Assembly: GCF_007556775.1 (NCBI RefSeq)
Contig: NZ_CP041742.1
Location: 1-64,000, forward strand
DNA from: Lysobacter lycopersici
GTDB taxonomy: Bacteria; Pseudomonadota; Gammaproteobacteria; Xanthomonadales; Xanthomonadaceae
DNA: 64,000 nt
Direction: 5' to 3'
Below are positions 30,453-39,001 of the stretch, in pieces. The position numbers and the translations under genes were made by a program. The notes beneath the pieces are model-generated. The model was given only the letters and a program-made list of their open reading frames with translations. It did not search any database and was not told the origin of the DNA. Position 1 is the stretch's first letter, and each line of letters begins with the position of its first letter.

Positions 30453-30674
30453 TCCGCCACCTTGGATCCTGGATCGAGGCTTGCCAAGCGCCGGGACCTG
30501 AACGCATTGTTCCCTTCGCGGTCCTTGCATGGCTTGGCAACCGTTTAACTGTTATGGTAGCGTTAACACGGCTTTCACGGGGCCGGCCATACTCTGGATG
30601 GGATGGCGCGCGTCGGGCCGTCTGAATTCGTGTCCACGCTGTAATGCGTTACCTACTTGATCAAGGAGCTGAAG

Positions 30675-31760
30675 ATGAACAAGAAACTGCTCTGCGCTGC
30701 GCTGCTGGGCGGACTGGGCGTGGCTCAGGCTGCTTCTGCGCAGACCTTCGACGACCGTTGGTACCTCACCGGCGACGTTGGCTACAACTACCAGGACAAT
30801 AGCCGTGACACCGAAAACGCGATGTTTGCGGCAATCGGCGTCGGCAAGTTCATCAACCAGAACTGGTCGCTGGATGGACAGCTGAATTGGCAGAACCCGA
30901 AGCAGAATCAGGATGAGGATCTGTGGTGGAGCCAGTACGGCGTCTCCCTTGATCTTCGCCGCCACTTCATCGCCGAAGGCCGTACCTGGAATCCCTACAT
31001 CTTGATGGGGCTGGGCTACCAGCGCCATGAAGAGGAATACCAGAATTTTGCTGACCCGCTGAATTCGCCTGGGCAGCGCGAGGGCGGCAATCTGGCCGGC
31101 AAGTTCGGCCTTGGTCTGCAGGGCGACCTCGGTCGCGTCGGTCTGCGTACCGAACTTGCCGTGCGCTTCGACATGGACGGCGATGCCGTCAATGCGGCAG
31201 GCGGCGATCTGGGCTCGGACAACTTCAGCGACGTGCTGGCCTCGGTCGGCGTCGTGATCCCGCTGGGTCCGGAGCCGGTTGCCCCGACCCCGGCCGCCCC
31301 GAGCTGCTCCGACATGGACAGCGACGGCGACGGCGTGAACGATTGCGACGACAAGTGCCCCGGTTCGCAGGCTGGCCAGACCATCGGTCCGGACGGCTGC
31401 CCGGTGCAGGTGTCGATCGACCTGAAGGGCGTGAACTTCGACTTCGACAAGTCGACGCTGCGTCCGGACGCGATCGCGATCCTGAACGAGGCCGTGGACA
31501 TCCTGAAGCGCTACCCCGACCTGCGCGTCGAAGTGGCCGGCCACACCGACCTCTGCGGTACCGACACCTACAACCAGAGCCTGTCCGAGCGTCGCGCCCG
31601 CGCCGTGTACGACTACATGACCAGCAATGGCGTCGATGCCGGTCGCCTGGTGGGCCCGAACGGTTACGGCGAGAGCCGCCCGCTCGTGCAGACCCCGCAG
31701 ACCTTGCCGGACTGCAAGAACGAGACCAACCGTCGCACCGAGCTGAACGTCCAGAACTGA
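30675..31760 (+). CDS. OmpA-family outer-membrane protein
   Basis: An outer-membrane structural protein of 361 residues. A signal peptide (MNKKLLCAALLGGLGVAQAASA) precedes an eight-strand barrel (about 25-205), then a proline-rich hinge. A calcium-loop thrombospondin type 3-like segment (DMDSDGDGVNDCDDKCPGS) follows. The C-terminal OmpA peptidoglycan-binding domain has VNFDFDKSTLRPDA, VEVAGHTDLCGT and NQSLSERRARAVYDYM. AAGGAG sits 8 bases upstream. The 5' region (30540-30674) is AT-richer than its surroundings and includes TGTTA/TAACA arms. A terminator follows. Confidence 0.93.
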   Translation: MNKKLLCAALLGGLGVAQAASAQTFDDRWYLTGDVGYNYQDNSRDTENAMFAAIGVGKFINQNWSLDGQLNWQNPKQNQDEDLWWSQYGVSLDLRRHFIAEGRTWNPYILMGLGYQRHEEEYQNFADPLNSPGQREGGNLAGKFGLGLQGDLGRVGLRTELAVRFDMDGDAVNAAGGDLGSDNFSDVLASVGVVIPLGPEPVAPTPAAPSCSDMDSDGDGVNDCDDKCPGSQAGQTIGPDGCPVQVSIDLKGVNFDFDKSTLRPDAIAILNEAVDILKRYPDLRVEVAGHTDLCGTDTYNQSLSERRARAVYDYMTSNGVDAGRLVGPNGYGESRPLVQTPQTLPDCKNETNRRTELNVQN

Positions 31761-31785
31761 TCGGACGCCAGTTCCAGCAACAAGC

Positions 31786-31816
31786 GAAGCCCGGCCAAGT
31801 GCCGGGCTTCGTGTTT
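31786..31816 (+). terminator. Terminator of the OmpA-family gene
   Basis: GAAGCCCGGC and GCCGGGCTTC form a perfect 10-bp stem with CAAGT loop, followed by GTGTTT. It lies 26 bases past the stop codon. Confidence 0.8.
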
Positions 31817-31902
31817 CCGGAGCAATCGAAACCGGAGCTTCGCTTGTCCGCCTGCGCACGCACGCCTACACTCGGGCCGGGTTTTCATCACGGATGACGG
31901 AC

Positions 31903-32406
31903 ATGCGCCTCGCGCCATTCGCCGCACTGCTGCTGCTTCCAGGCTTCGCGCACGCGGAGGTGATTTCCGGTGGTTGCACCGCCGCCGCACCGGTGTCGCA
32001 AGCCAACACGATTTCGCTGGCGCCCGTGGCGAGCGAACTCGTGCCGGCCTACACCGATCTCGGCGCGACCGGCGCGGTGCTGTCGCAGGCCTATGACGCC
32101 AGCCAGTCGGTCGACCAGGTGCTTCTGCGCTTGCGCTTGGCCAGCTGCGGCAACATCGCCAACGCGATGCGGCCGGGCGCGTCGGGTAGCGTGGATCCCA
32201 ACGATCCGGCGGCGTACAAGCCACAGACGCAGTGGGATAACACGCCGTGGCGGTTCAACATGACCCAGAACGGCAAGCACATGACCGCGGACGAGTTCGA
32301 TGCCTGGATGAAGGCGCGCGGCGTGCGCGTCGTGGGTCGCAAGCCCGACCCAGCACCGGCCGCGATTCCAGAATCCCCGCCGGCCGAGGCGCCGAAGGGC
32401 AACTGA
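31903..32406 (+). CDS. Secreted protein of unknown function
   Basis: Not recognised. The ATG at 31903 (an earlier one is at 31894) gives 167 residues with a signal peptide (MRLAPFAALLLLPGFAHAE). The mature part has two cysteines (SGGCTAA and ASCGNIA), a WDNTPWRFNMTQNGKHM segment and a short MTADEFDAWMKARGV helix. It ends in a proline-rich tail. The cysteines may form a disulfide in the periplasm. It precedes a pseudouridine-synthase gene by 8 bases, so the two are probably in one transcript. Confidence 0.65.
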   Translation: MRLAPFAALLLLPGFAHAEVISGGCTAAAPVSQANTISLAPVASELVPAYTDLGATGAVLSQAYDASQSVDQVLLRLRLASCGNIANAMRPGASGSVDPNDPAAYKPQTQWDNTPWRFNMTQNGKHMTADEFDAWMKARGVRVVGRKPDPAPAAIPESPPAEAPKGN

Positions 32407-32414
32407 ACCGGATC

Positions 32415-33134
32415 GTGGCCACGCGCCACGGACTCGCCCGCGCGCTGTCCAAACGCGGGCTCTGTTCGCGCACGCAGGCGGCCGAATGGGTTCGTGCAGG
32501 GCGCGTGCGAGTCGATGGCCGCATCGTCCGCGATCCGGAATTCCCCACCATCCAAGGCGTCTCCCGCATCGTAGTCGATGGGACGAATCTCGATTCGTCC
32601 GCGGCGACGCGCCGTTACCTGATGCTCAACAAGCCGCGTGGTCTGGTGACGACCGCGCGTGACGAGCAGGGGCGCGACACGGTCTATCGCTGTTTCGATG
32701 AAACGGACTTCGGCTGGATCGCGCCGGTTGGACGCCTCGACAAGGCCAGCGAAGGCCTGCTGTTGTTCTCGAACGATCCCGCCTGGGCCGCGCGCATCAC
32801 CGATCCAGGCACCGGGCCGGACAAGACCTACCACGTGCAGGTCGACCGCATTCCCGTCGAAGCCGAATTGCAGTCCATGCGCGATGGCGTGGAATGCGAA
32901 GGCGAAGGGCTGCGCGCTGAATCCGCTTCGTTGCTGCGCACCGGCGACAGGAACGCCTGGCTGGAAATCGTGCTGGACGAAGGCCGCAACCGGCAGATCC
33001 GGCGCCTGCTGGAAGCACTCGACATCCGCGTGCTGCGGCTGGTGCGCGTCGCGATCGGCGGCCTGCGGCTCGGTGAACTGCCGAAGGGACAGTGGCGTGA
33101 ATTGACCGCCGAGGAAATCGAAGTCCTGTCATAG
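32415..33134 (+). CDS. 23S rRNA pseudouridine synthase (RsuA/RluE type)
   Basis: An RNA pseudouridine synthase with an S4 RNA-binding domain at residues 1-60 (ALSKRGLCSRTQAAEWVRAG) and the catalytic domain after it. The catalytic aspartate is in PVGRLDKASEGLLLF. Further motifs are YLMLNKPRG and the binding segment EGRNRQIRRLLEAL. The start is a GTG at 32415 (239 residues). A longer in-frame frame from 32247 overlaps the previous gene. Which rRNA position is modified cannot be told; RluE (U2457) and RluF are candidates. Confidence 0.88.
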   Translation: MATRHGLARALSKRGLCSRTQAAEWVRAGRVRVDGRIVRDPEFPTIQGVSRIVVDGTNLDSSAATRRYLMLNKPRGLVTTARDEQGRDTVYRCFDETDFGWIAPVGRLDKASEGLLLFSNDPAWAARITDPGTGPDKTYHVQVDRIPVEAELQSMRDGVECEGEGLRAESASLLRTGDRNAWLEIVLDEGRNRQIRRLLEALDIRVLRLVRVAIGGLRLGELPKGQWRELTAEEIEVLS

Positions 33135-33166
33135 GGGCACGGCATGCCGTGCCCTACAAGCGCGTC

Positions 33167-34354
33167 TTACACGACGCCAAGTTCCTTGCCGATGCGGGTG
33201 AACGCATCGATGCAGCGATCGAGGTGCTCGCGCGTATGCGCCGCGCTCATCTGCGTGCGGATGCGGGCCTGGCCCTTCGCCACCACCGGGAAGAAGAAGC
33301 CGATGGCGTAGATGCCTTCTTCCAGCAGCCGCTCGGCGAAGCGCTGCGCCAGCGGCGCGTCGTACAGCATCACCGGGCTGATCGGGTGCACGCCCGGTTT
33401 GATGTCGAAGCCGGCGGAGGTCATGCGTTCGCGGAAGTATTTCGTGTTGTCGGCGAGGCGTTCGCGCAACTCACCGGCGGACGACAGCATCTCGAATGCC
33501 TTGATCCCGGCGGCGACCACGTGCGGGGGCAGCGAGTTGGAAAAGAGATACGGGCGCGAACGCTGGCGCAGCAGTTCGATCACTTCGCGCCTGGCGGTGG
33601 TGAAGCCGCCGAGTGCGCCGCCCATCGCCTTGCCGAGCGTGCCGGTGAAGATGTCGATCCTGTCCAGCACGCCCTTCACTTCGGCGGAGCCGCGGCCGGT
33701 TTTGCCGAGGAAGCCGGTGGCGTGGCACTCGTCGATGTGCACCAGCGCGCCGTACTGCTTAGCCAGCACGGTGATCTCGTCCAGCGGCGCGATGAAGCCG
33801 TCCATCGAGAACACGCCGTCGGTGGTGATCATGATCGTGCGCGCGCCGTCCGCTTTCGCCTGTTTGAGCTGCGTTTCCAGGTCGGCCATGTCGCAGTTCG
33901 CGTACCGATACCGCTTCGCCTTGCACAGGCGCACGCCGTCGATGATCGAGGCATGGTTGAGAACGTCGGAGATGATCGCGTCGTTCTCGTCCAGCAGCGG
34001 TTCGAACAGGCCGCCATTGGCGTCGAAGCAGGCGGCATAGAGGATCGTGTCCTCGGTGCCGAAGAAATCGGCGATGGTCTTTTCCAGTTGCTTGTGCAGG
34101 TCCTGCGTGCCGCAGATGAAGCGTACCGAGGCCATGCCGAAACCGTGGGTATCCAGCGCCGCCTTCGCCGCCGCGATCACGTCCGGATGGTCGGCGAGCC
34201 CGAGGTAGTTGTTGGCGCAGAAGTTCAGCACCTTGCGGCCGTCGGCGAGCTCGATCTCGGCCGATTGCGGACTGGTGATGATGCGCTCGGACTTGAACAG
34301 GCCGGCGTCGCGGATTTCGTCGAGGGTGCTTGCGTAGCGTTCGGTGAGGGACAT
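33167..34354 (-). CDS. kbl: 2-amino-3-ketobutyrate coenzyme A ligase
   Basis: Kbl cleaves 2-amino-3-ketobutyrate with CoA to glycine and acetyl-CoA, the second step of threonine catabolism. The 395 residues start [18 protein letters not shown]. They contain the PLP-lysine motif [15 protein letters not shown], the [17 protein letters not shown] segment and [20 protein letters not shown]. It is downstream of tdh, the previous enzyme in the pathway, with a repeat element between them. Confidence 0.96.
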   Translation of the reverse strand: MSLTERYASTLDEIRDAGLFKSERIITSPQSAEIELADGRKVLNFCANNYLGLADHPDVIAAAKAALDTHGFGMASVRFICGTQDLHKQLEKTIADFFGTEDTILYAACFDANGGLFEPLLDENDAIISDVLNHASIIDGVRLCKAKRYRYANCDMADLETQLKQAKADGARTIMITTDGVFSMDGFIAPLDEITVLAKQYGALVHIDECHATGFLGKTGRGSAEVKGVLDRIDIFTGTLGKAMGGALGGFTTARREVIELLRQRSRPYLFSNSLPPHVVAAGIKAFEMLSSAGELRERLADNTKYFRERMTSAGFDIKPGVHPISPVMLYDAPLAQRFAERLLEEGIYAIGFFFPVVAKGQARIRTQMSAAHTREHLDRCIDAFTRIGKELGVV

Positions 34355-34369
34355 GGAGTGAGTGCTCTT

Positions 34370-34425
34370 GTGGGAGCGGCTTCAGCCGCGATCAGACTTG
34401 GGGTCGGGGCTGAAGCCCCTCCCAC
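34370..34425. repeat. Short palindromic repeat pair (GTGGGAGCGGC type)
   Basis: The 56-base element is bounded by GTGGGAG and CTCCCAC. It contains two small hairpins, GCGGC-TTCA-GCCGC and GGGGC-TGAA-GCCCC, in opposite orientation. It sits in the 75-base space between tdh and kbl and starts 5 bases after the tdh stop. It belongs to the same type as the elements at 41847 and 54656. Confidence 0.7.
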
Positions 34426-34429
34426 GGAC

Positions 34430-35464
34430 TCAGTTCCAGCTCAACACCACCTTGCCCGACTTGCCGCCTTCCATCAGGTCGAAGCCCTTCTGGAAATCGT
34501 CGATGGGAAGCTGGTGGGTCAGCACCTTGCCGAGCGGGAATCCGCTCAGCACCAGCTGCGTCATCTTGTACCAGGTCTCGTACATCTTGCGGCCGTAGAT
34601 GCCATGCAGGGTCAGGCCCTTGAAGATGATCTTGTCCCAGTCCACGCCGGCGCCCTTGGGCATGATGCCGAGCATCGCGATCTTGCCGCCGTTGTACATG
34701 CAGTCGAGCATGTCGGCGAAGGCGCGCGGGTTGCCGCTCATTTCCAGGCCGACGTCGAAGCCTTCCATGTGCAGGTCGGCCATCACGTCCTTGAGCGAGG
34801 TGTTGGACACGTTCACCACGCGCGTCGCGCCCATGTCCGCGGCGAGCTTGAGGCGATAGTCGTTGACATCGGTGACGACCACGTTGCGCGCGCCGATGTA
34901 CTTGCAGATGCCGGCTGCAATGATCCCGATCGGGCCGGCGCCGGTGATCAGCACGTCTTCGCCGACCACGTCGAATTCCAGCGCGCAGTGCGCGGCATTG
35001 CCGTAGGGATCGAAGAACGCGGCCAGCTCGCTGGGGATCTGGTCGGGGATCGGCCACAGGTTCGAGGCCGGCATGACGATGAATTCGGCGAAGGCGCCAT
35101 CGCGGTTCACGCCGATGCCGACGGTGTTCGGACACAGGTGCTGGCGGCCGGCGCGGCAATTGCGGCAATGGCCGCAGACGATGTGGCCTTCCGCCGACAC
35201 GCGTTGCCCGACCTTGTAGCCGGTCACGCCCGGGCCGAGGTCGACGATGCGGCCGACGAATTCGTGGCCGATGACCAGGCCGGGCTTGATCGTGCGCTGG
35301 CTCCACTCGTCCCACAGGTAGATGTGCAGGTCGGTGCCGCAGATCGCGGTCTTCTCGAGCTTGATCAGGACTTCGTTCGGGCCCGGCACCGGCACCGGCA
35401 CCTGTTCCATCCAGATGCCCTTGGCGGCTTCGCGCTTGACCAGCGCTTTCATCATCTGCGTCAT
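34430..35464 (-). CDS. tdh: L-threonine 3-dehydrogenase
   Basis: Tdh oxidises threonine to 2-amino-3-ketobutyrate with NAD. The 344 residues form a zinc-dependent medium-chain dehydrogenase: catalytic zinc at [27 protein letters not shown] and the structural zinc loop [15 protein letters not shown]. The nucleotide fold is [16 protein letters not shown]. It heads the tdh-kbl pair. A -10 hexamer TATAAT (minus strand) lies 28 bases upstream, so the leader is short. Confidence 0.97.
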   Translation of the reverse strand: MTQMMKALVKREAAKGIWMEQVPVPVPGPNEVLIKLEKTAICGTDLHIYLWDEWSQRTIKPGLVIGHEFVGRIVDLGPGVTGYKVGQRVSAEGHIVCGHCRNCRAGRQHLCPNTVGIGVNRDGAFAEFIVMPASNLWPIPDQIPSELAAFFDPYGNAAHCALEFDVVGEDVLITGAGPIGIIAAGICKYIGARNVVVTDVNDYRLKLAADMGATRVVNVSNTSLKDVMADLHMEGFDVGLEMSGNPRAFADMLDCMYNGGKIAMLGIMPKGAGVDWDKIIFKGLTLHGIYGRKMYETWYKMTQLVLSGFPLGKVLTHQLPIDDFQKGFDLMEGGKSGKVVLSWN

Positions 35465-35491
35465 GGCGGCTGCCTTCGTGGTGGAACGCGA

Positions 35492-35497
35492 ATTATA
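35492..35497 (-). promoter_or_regulatory. -10 element of the tdh-kbl operon
   Basis: On the minus strand GCGTATAATTC contains a perfect TATAAT 28 bases before the tdh start. The region 17 bases further upstream (CGGGGC) does not look like a -35, so the promoter may depend on an activator. Confidence 0.5.
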
Positions 35498-35525
35498 CGC
35501 GCCGGGTCCGCGCCGCCCCGTGCCG

Positions 35526-35942
35526 TCAGTCCCTATCGGCCGCAGGATCGGGCAGTTCGTAGTCGAAGGTGTAGAAATGCGCGCCGTCGACGATGTCGAT
35601 GGCCATGCGCCCGCGCAAGCTGGCGAGTTCGCCCGTGCCCGAATCCGGGACCACGGTCAGGGACAGGGTCGCCTGGCCGCGGTCGAGGGTCCCGTTGTGC
35701 TGGGCCAGGAAGATGCCGCTGCGCCCGTCCAGCGTTCCGGCAATGCGTTCGATCGCCACGTAGGCCGCCGAACCCGGCACGTCGGTGCCGACCGCGAGCA
35801 TGTGCACCACGCTGGTGGCGTCCAGCGCGCCGTGGAAGCGCTTGTCGAAGCGGACGTGGCCGATCTGCGCGCCGTCGCCGGCGTCGAGCGCGTCCTGTGG
35901 CGTGCGCTTCACCTCGAAACCGCCCTTGGCCTGCTTTTGCAT
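35526..35942 (-). CDS. DUF3224 family protein
   Basis: A 138-residue soluble protein of the DUF3224 family, a small beta-barrel of unknown function. The features are the [20 protein letters not shown] motif, [20 protein letters not shown], then [20 protein letters not shown] and the end [10 protein letters not shown]. The spacing to tdh is 62 bases in the same orientation. No signal peptide. Family annotation is from remembered motif similarity. Confidence 0.75.
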   Translation of the reverse strand: MQKQAKGGFEVKRTPQDALDAGDGAQIGHVRFDKRFHGALDATSVVHMLAVGTDVPGSAAYVAIERIAGTLDGRSGIFLAQHNGTLDRGQATLSLTVVPDSGTGELASLRGRMAIDIVDGAHFYTFDYELPDPAADRD

Positions 35943-36038
35943 CGGTCGCTCCTCAAACCCGGGCGGGCAGTGTGCCCCAGTCGCGCGGCGCTCGCCGATA
36001 CACTACGCAACCCCTCGCGACGGCACCCCACGAACCGC

Positions 36039-36683
36039 ATGCGCATCCTGCTCGCCCGCCACGGCGAAACGCCGTGGAACGCCGAAGGCCGCTACCAGGG
36101 CCAGGAGGACATCCTGTTGTCGCCGACCGGCGAGGCGCAGGCGCGTTCGCTCGGCGAGCGCCTGCGCGAGGTGCGCATCGACCGTGCCGTCGCCTCGCCG
36201 CTGGCGCGCGCGCGCCGCACCGCGGAACTGGCGCTCGGTGAAGCGCGCGTGCCGATGCTCGCGTTCGACGAGGGCCTGATGGAAATCGCGCACGGCGAAT
36301 GGGAAGGCCTGCTCGCCAGCGAGATCCGCCAGCGCGACGGCGAACGCCTGCGCGCCTGGCGCGAAGCGCCGGACACGGTGCAGATGCCCGGCGGCGAATC
36401 GCTGCCGCAAGTGTTGCAGCGCGCATGGCCGGCGTTCGAACGCGCGGCATCCGGGCTCGGTGCGGACGACACGCTGCTGCTCGTCGCGCACGACGCGGTG
36501 AATCGCGTGCTGTTGTGCCGCATGCTCGGTATTCCCTTGTCGCGGTTGTGGGGCTTCCGCCAGGCACCGGCGACGTTGAATTTGCTCGAAGGCGCGGACG
36601 TCGAGCATCTCGATGTCGTCCGTCTCAACGACGCCGGCCATCACACCGCGCTGTTCGGCGAAGCGGTGCACCGCGCGCTGTGA
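36039..36683 (+). CDS. Histidine phosphatase family protein
   Basis: A phosphoglycerate-mutase-like phosphatase of 214 residues. The phosphohistidine motif LLARHGETPWNAEGR is at the N-terminus, the second conserved arginine is in SPLARARRTAE, the glutamate is in FDEGLMEIAHGEWEG, and the second histidine is in LLVAHDAVNRVLL. It overlaps the folC start by 4 bases (GTGA), so the two are translationally coupled. Its substrate is unknown. CobC-like alpha-ribazole phosphatase or a broad-specificity sugar phosphatase are possible. Confidence 0.88.
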   Translation: MRILLARHGETPWNAEGRYQGQEDILLSPTGEAQARSLGERLREVRIDRAVASPLARARRTAELALGEARVPMLAFDEGLMEIAHGEWEGLLASEIRQRDGERLRAWREAPDTVQMPGGESLPQVLQRAWPAFERAASGLGADDTLLLVAHDAVNRVLLCRMLGIPLSRLWGFRQAPATLNLLEGADVEHLDVVRLNDAGHHTALFGEAVHRAL

Positions 36684-37954
36684 ACCGGCGAACGCTGGAC
36701 GACTGGCTGGCGCGGCTTGAACGCCAGCACCCCAGGGCCATCGATCTCGGCCTCGAACGCGTGCGCGAAGTCGAGCAGCGCATGGGTCTCGGCAAGCCGG
36801 CCGCTTGCGTCATCACCGTCGGCGGGACGAATGGCAAGGGTTCGACCGTCGCCTTCGTCGAAGCCATCGCCCGTGCCTCCGGACTGCGCGTCGGTGCCTA
36901 CACTTCGCCGCACCTGCTGGCCTACAACGAACGCGTGCGCATCGATGGTCGCGATGTTGGTGATGCGGAGTTAGTCGAGGCGTTCGAAGCGGTGGAGGCT
37001 GCGCGCGGCGACACATCGCTAACCTATTTCGAACACGGCACGCTGGCGGCCTTGTGGTTATTCGAACGCGCGGACCTCGACTTGGCGGTGCTCGAAGTCG
37101 GCCTCGGCGGACGGCTCGATGCCGTCAACATCGTCGATGCCGATGTCGCCGTGGTCACGACCGTGGACATCGACCACACCGACTGGCTCGGCGAAGATCG
37201 CGAAGCCATCGGCTTCGAGAAGGCCGGCATCGCGCGGGCGTGGACGCCGCTGGTGCTGGGCGAGGACGATCCGCCGGCGAGCGTGCTGCGCCACGCCTAT
37301 GCCATTGGCGCGAGCGCGATCCGCGCGAATTGCGATTTCCTGTTCGACACCATCGACGACACGCACTGGCGTTGGCGCGAACCGGGTTTCGAACTTGCAT
37401 TGCCGATGCCGCGACTGGCGGCGCCGGCGCAGGTCCGTAATGCCGCGACTGCGATCGCCGCGTTGCGTGCTTCCGATCTCGCGATTGCGGACGACGCCTG
37501 GACGCGCGGTGTCGCCGCGGCGAACGTGCCGGGGCGGCTGCAAGTCTTCGAGCGCGATGGAATCAAAATCGTCGTCGACGTCGCCCACAACCCGCAGGCC
37601 GCGGGCGAGCTCGCCGCGTGGCTGGCCGCACATCCGCCGTCGGGACGCGCGTTCGCGGTGTTCGCCGCGCTCGCGGACAAGGATGTCGCAGGCATCGTCG
37701 CCCGGCTCGCCGCGCGCGTGGATCGCTGGTGGATCGCGGGCCTGGAAGACGCGGGCCCACGCGGACAGGGCGTCGATGCGCTCGCCGCGATGCTCGCCGA
37801 CACGGCGGCTTCGACGGCGATTCGCAATCGCGATGTCGCCGCCGCGCTCGCCGCCGCGCGCGCGCAAGCGCGGCCCGGAGACCGCGTGCTGGTGTTCGGT
37901 TCGTTCCACACCGCGGCCGCTGCGTTGCGGGCGCTGGACGCCTCCGGTTCATGA
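36680..37954 (+). CDS. folC: Dihydrofolate synthase / folylpolyglutamate synthase
   Basis: FolC adds glutamate to dihydropteroate and folates. The GTG at 36680 overlaps the preceding stop and gives 424 residues (MNRRTLDDWLARLERQHPRA with M read from GTG). The Mur-ligase-like P-loop is VITVGGTNGKGSTVAF. The second motif is LEVGLGGRLDAVN, with DIDHTDWLGEDREAI, and the C-terminal domain has VDVAHNPQAAGELAAWL. Folate-pathway and purine genes often lie near dedD and purF, and here they do. Confidence 0.95.
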   Translation: MNRRTLDDWLARLERQHPRAIDLGLERVREVEQRMGLGKPAACVITVGGTNGKGSTVAFVEAIARASGLRVGAYTSPHLLAYNERVRIDGRDVGDAELVEAFEAVEAARGDTSLTYFEHGTLAALWLFERADLDLAVLEVGLGGRLDAVNIVDADVAVVTTVDIDHTDWLGEDREAIGFEKAGIARAWTPLVLGEDDPPASVLRHAYAIGASAIRANCDFLFDTIDDTHWRWREPGFELALPMPRLAAPAQVRNAATAIAALRASDLAIADDAWTRGVAAANVPGRLQVFERDGIKIVVDVAHNPQAAGELAAWLAAHPPSGRAFAVFAALADKDVAGIVARLAARVDRWWIAGLEDAGPRGQGVDALAAMLADTAASTAIRNRDVAAALAAARAQARPGDRVLVFGSFHTAAAALRALDASGS

Positions 37955-37972
37955 CCAACGCAGGACGCGGCG

Positions 37973-37978
37973 TATAAT
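37973..37978 (+). promoter_or_regulatory. -10 element upstream of the SPOR-purF genes
   Basis: CGTATAATCCGCGGGCCC includes a perfect TATAAT, 19 bases after the folC stop and 29 before the SPOR-protein ATG. A GC-rich stretch follows directly. Upstream TTCATG at 37948 would need a 19-base spacer. Confidence 0.5.
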
Positions 37979-38007
37979 CCGCGGGCCCACGACGCCGGTT
38001 TTCCCCG

Positions 38008-38982
38008 ATGGATACCTCCCTGAAACAGCGCCTTTGGGGCGCCGCCGTCCTGATCGCGTTGGCGGTGATCTTCCTGCCCATGCTGGTGCAGGGTCCGGCA
38101 CCGGACAGCGGCGCGGCGGACGTGCCGTTGAACATGCCGGCAACGCCAGACACGGGCATGGAAACGCGCGAACTGCCGCTCGCGGGCCCGGTCGATGCGC
38201 CGGCCGGCGGCGCGACCGGAATGCCGGTCAACGACGACGCGGCGAACCCGGCGGATTCGCAGGACTTCCCGGCCACGACCGCCGGCGGCGACTACGCCGT
38301 GCACTTCGGCAGCTATGCCAGCGCGGATGCGGCGCAGTCGATGGTCGCAGCGCTGGCGAAATCGCAACTCGCCGCCTACAGCGAAGCAGTCCAGCTCAAC
38401 GGCAAGCCCGCGTGGCGCGTGCGCATCGGGCCGTTCGCGACCCAGGCCGACGCCGAGGCCGCACGCCTGCGCGCGACCCAAGTGCGCAGCGACGTGAACG
38501 CACGCGTGGTGGTGCTCGATGCCGAAACCGCGTCGCCCGCGCCCGCACCGGCAGCGACCGCGCCGATCGCCGATACATCCAAGCCGGCGGCGACGCCGCT
38601 TCCGCCCGAACCCAAGCCGGTCGCGACCAAGCCAGCGCCGGCCACATCGCCTGCGACCGCGAAAACCGAAACACCGAAGCAGCGGCCCATGGCGCCCGCG
38701 CCCCCGGCCGCAAAGCCCATGCCCACGCCCGCGCCGGCCGCCGCGAATGTCGGTTTCGTGGTGCAGCTCGCGGCATTCGCCAAACCTGCCGATGCCGAGG
38801 CCTTGCGCGATCGCGCTCGCGCCGCCGGCTTCAGCGCGTTCACCGAAAGCGTCAAGACCGACAAGGGCACGCTGACCCGCGTGCGCATCGGCCCGGTCGC
38901 CGATCGCGCCGCGGCCGACCAGCTGAAAACCCAAGTGCAGGCGAAGCTCGGCGTGGCCGGCATCGTCCGCCCGCATCCTTGA
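38008..38982 (+). CDS. Membrane protein with two SPOR domains (DedD-like)
   Basis: A division-associated membrane protein of 324 residues. Residues 10-28 form a single N-terminal transmembrane helix ([19 protein letters not shown]), giving a periplasmic body. SPOR domain 1 is at about 93-168 ([20 protein letters not shown] then [20 protein letters not shown]). A proline/alanine/lysine linker of about 70 residues follows, then SPOR domain 2 at about 245-322 ([20 protein letters not shown] then [17 protein letters not shown]). SPOR domains bind denuded peptidoglycan at the septum. DedD in E. coli has one. The order folC-SPOR-purF is as usual, but cvpA is missing between it and purF. Confidence 0.88.
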   Translation: MDTSLKQRLWGAAVLIALAVIFLPMLVQGPAPDSGAADVPLNMPATPDTGMETRELPLAGPVDAPAGGATGMPVNDDAANPADSQDFPATTAGGDYAVHFGSYASADAAQSMVAALAKSQLAAYSEAVQLNGKPAWRVRIGPFATQADAEAARLRATQVRSDVNARVVVLDAETASPAPAPAATAPIADTSKPAATPLPPEPKPVATKPAPATSPATAKTETPKQRPMAPAPPAAKPMPTPAPAAANVGFVVQLAAFAKPADAEALRDRARAAGFSAFTESVKTDKGTLTRVRIGPVADRAAADQLKTQVQAKLGVAGIVRPHP

Positions 38983-39001
38983 TCGAAGCAGGAATCGCGA
39001 C

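Noticed and set aside
30534-30558. Possible promoter TTGGCA / TATGGT upstream of the OmpA-family gene
   Set aside because: The spacer would be only 13 bases and the -10 match is poor, so I did not list it as a promoter.
33149-36241. A 1030-codon plus-strand reading frame opposite kbl, tdh and DUF3224 genes
   Set aside because: It is a GC-rich antisense shadow of recognisable genes. It has no start signal and no conserved motif.
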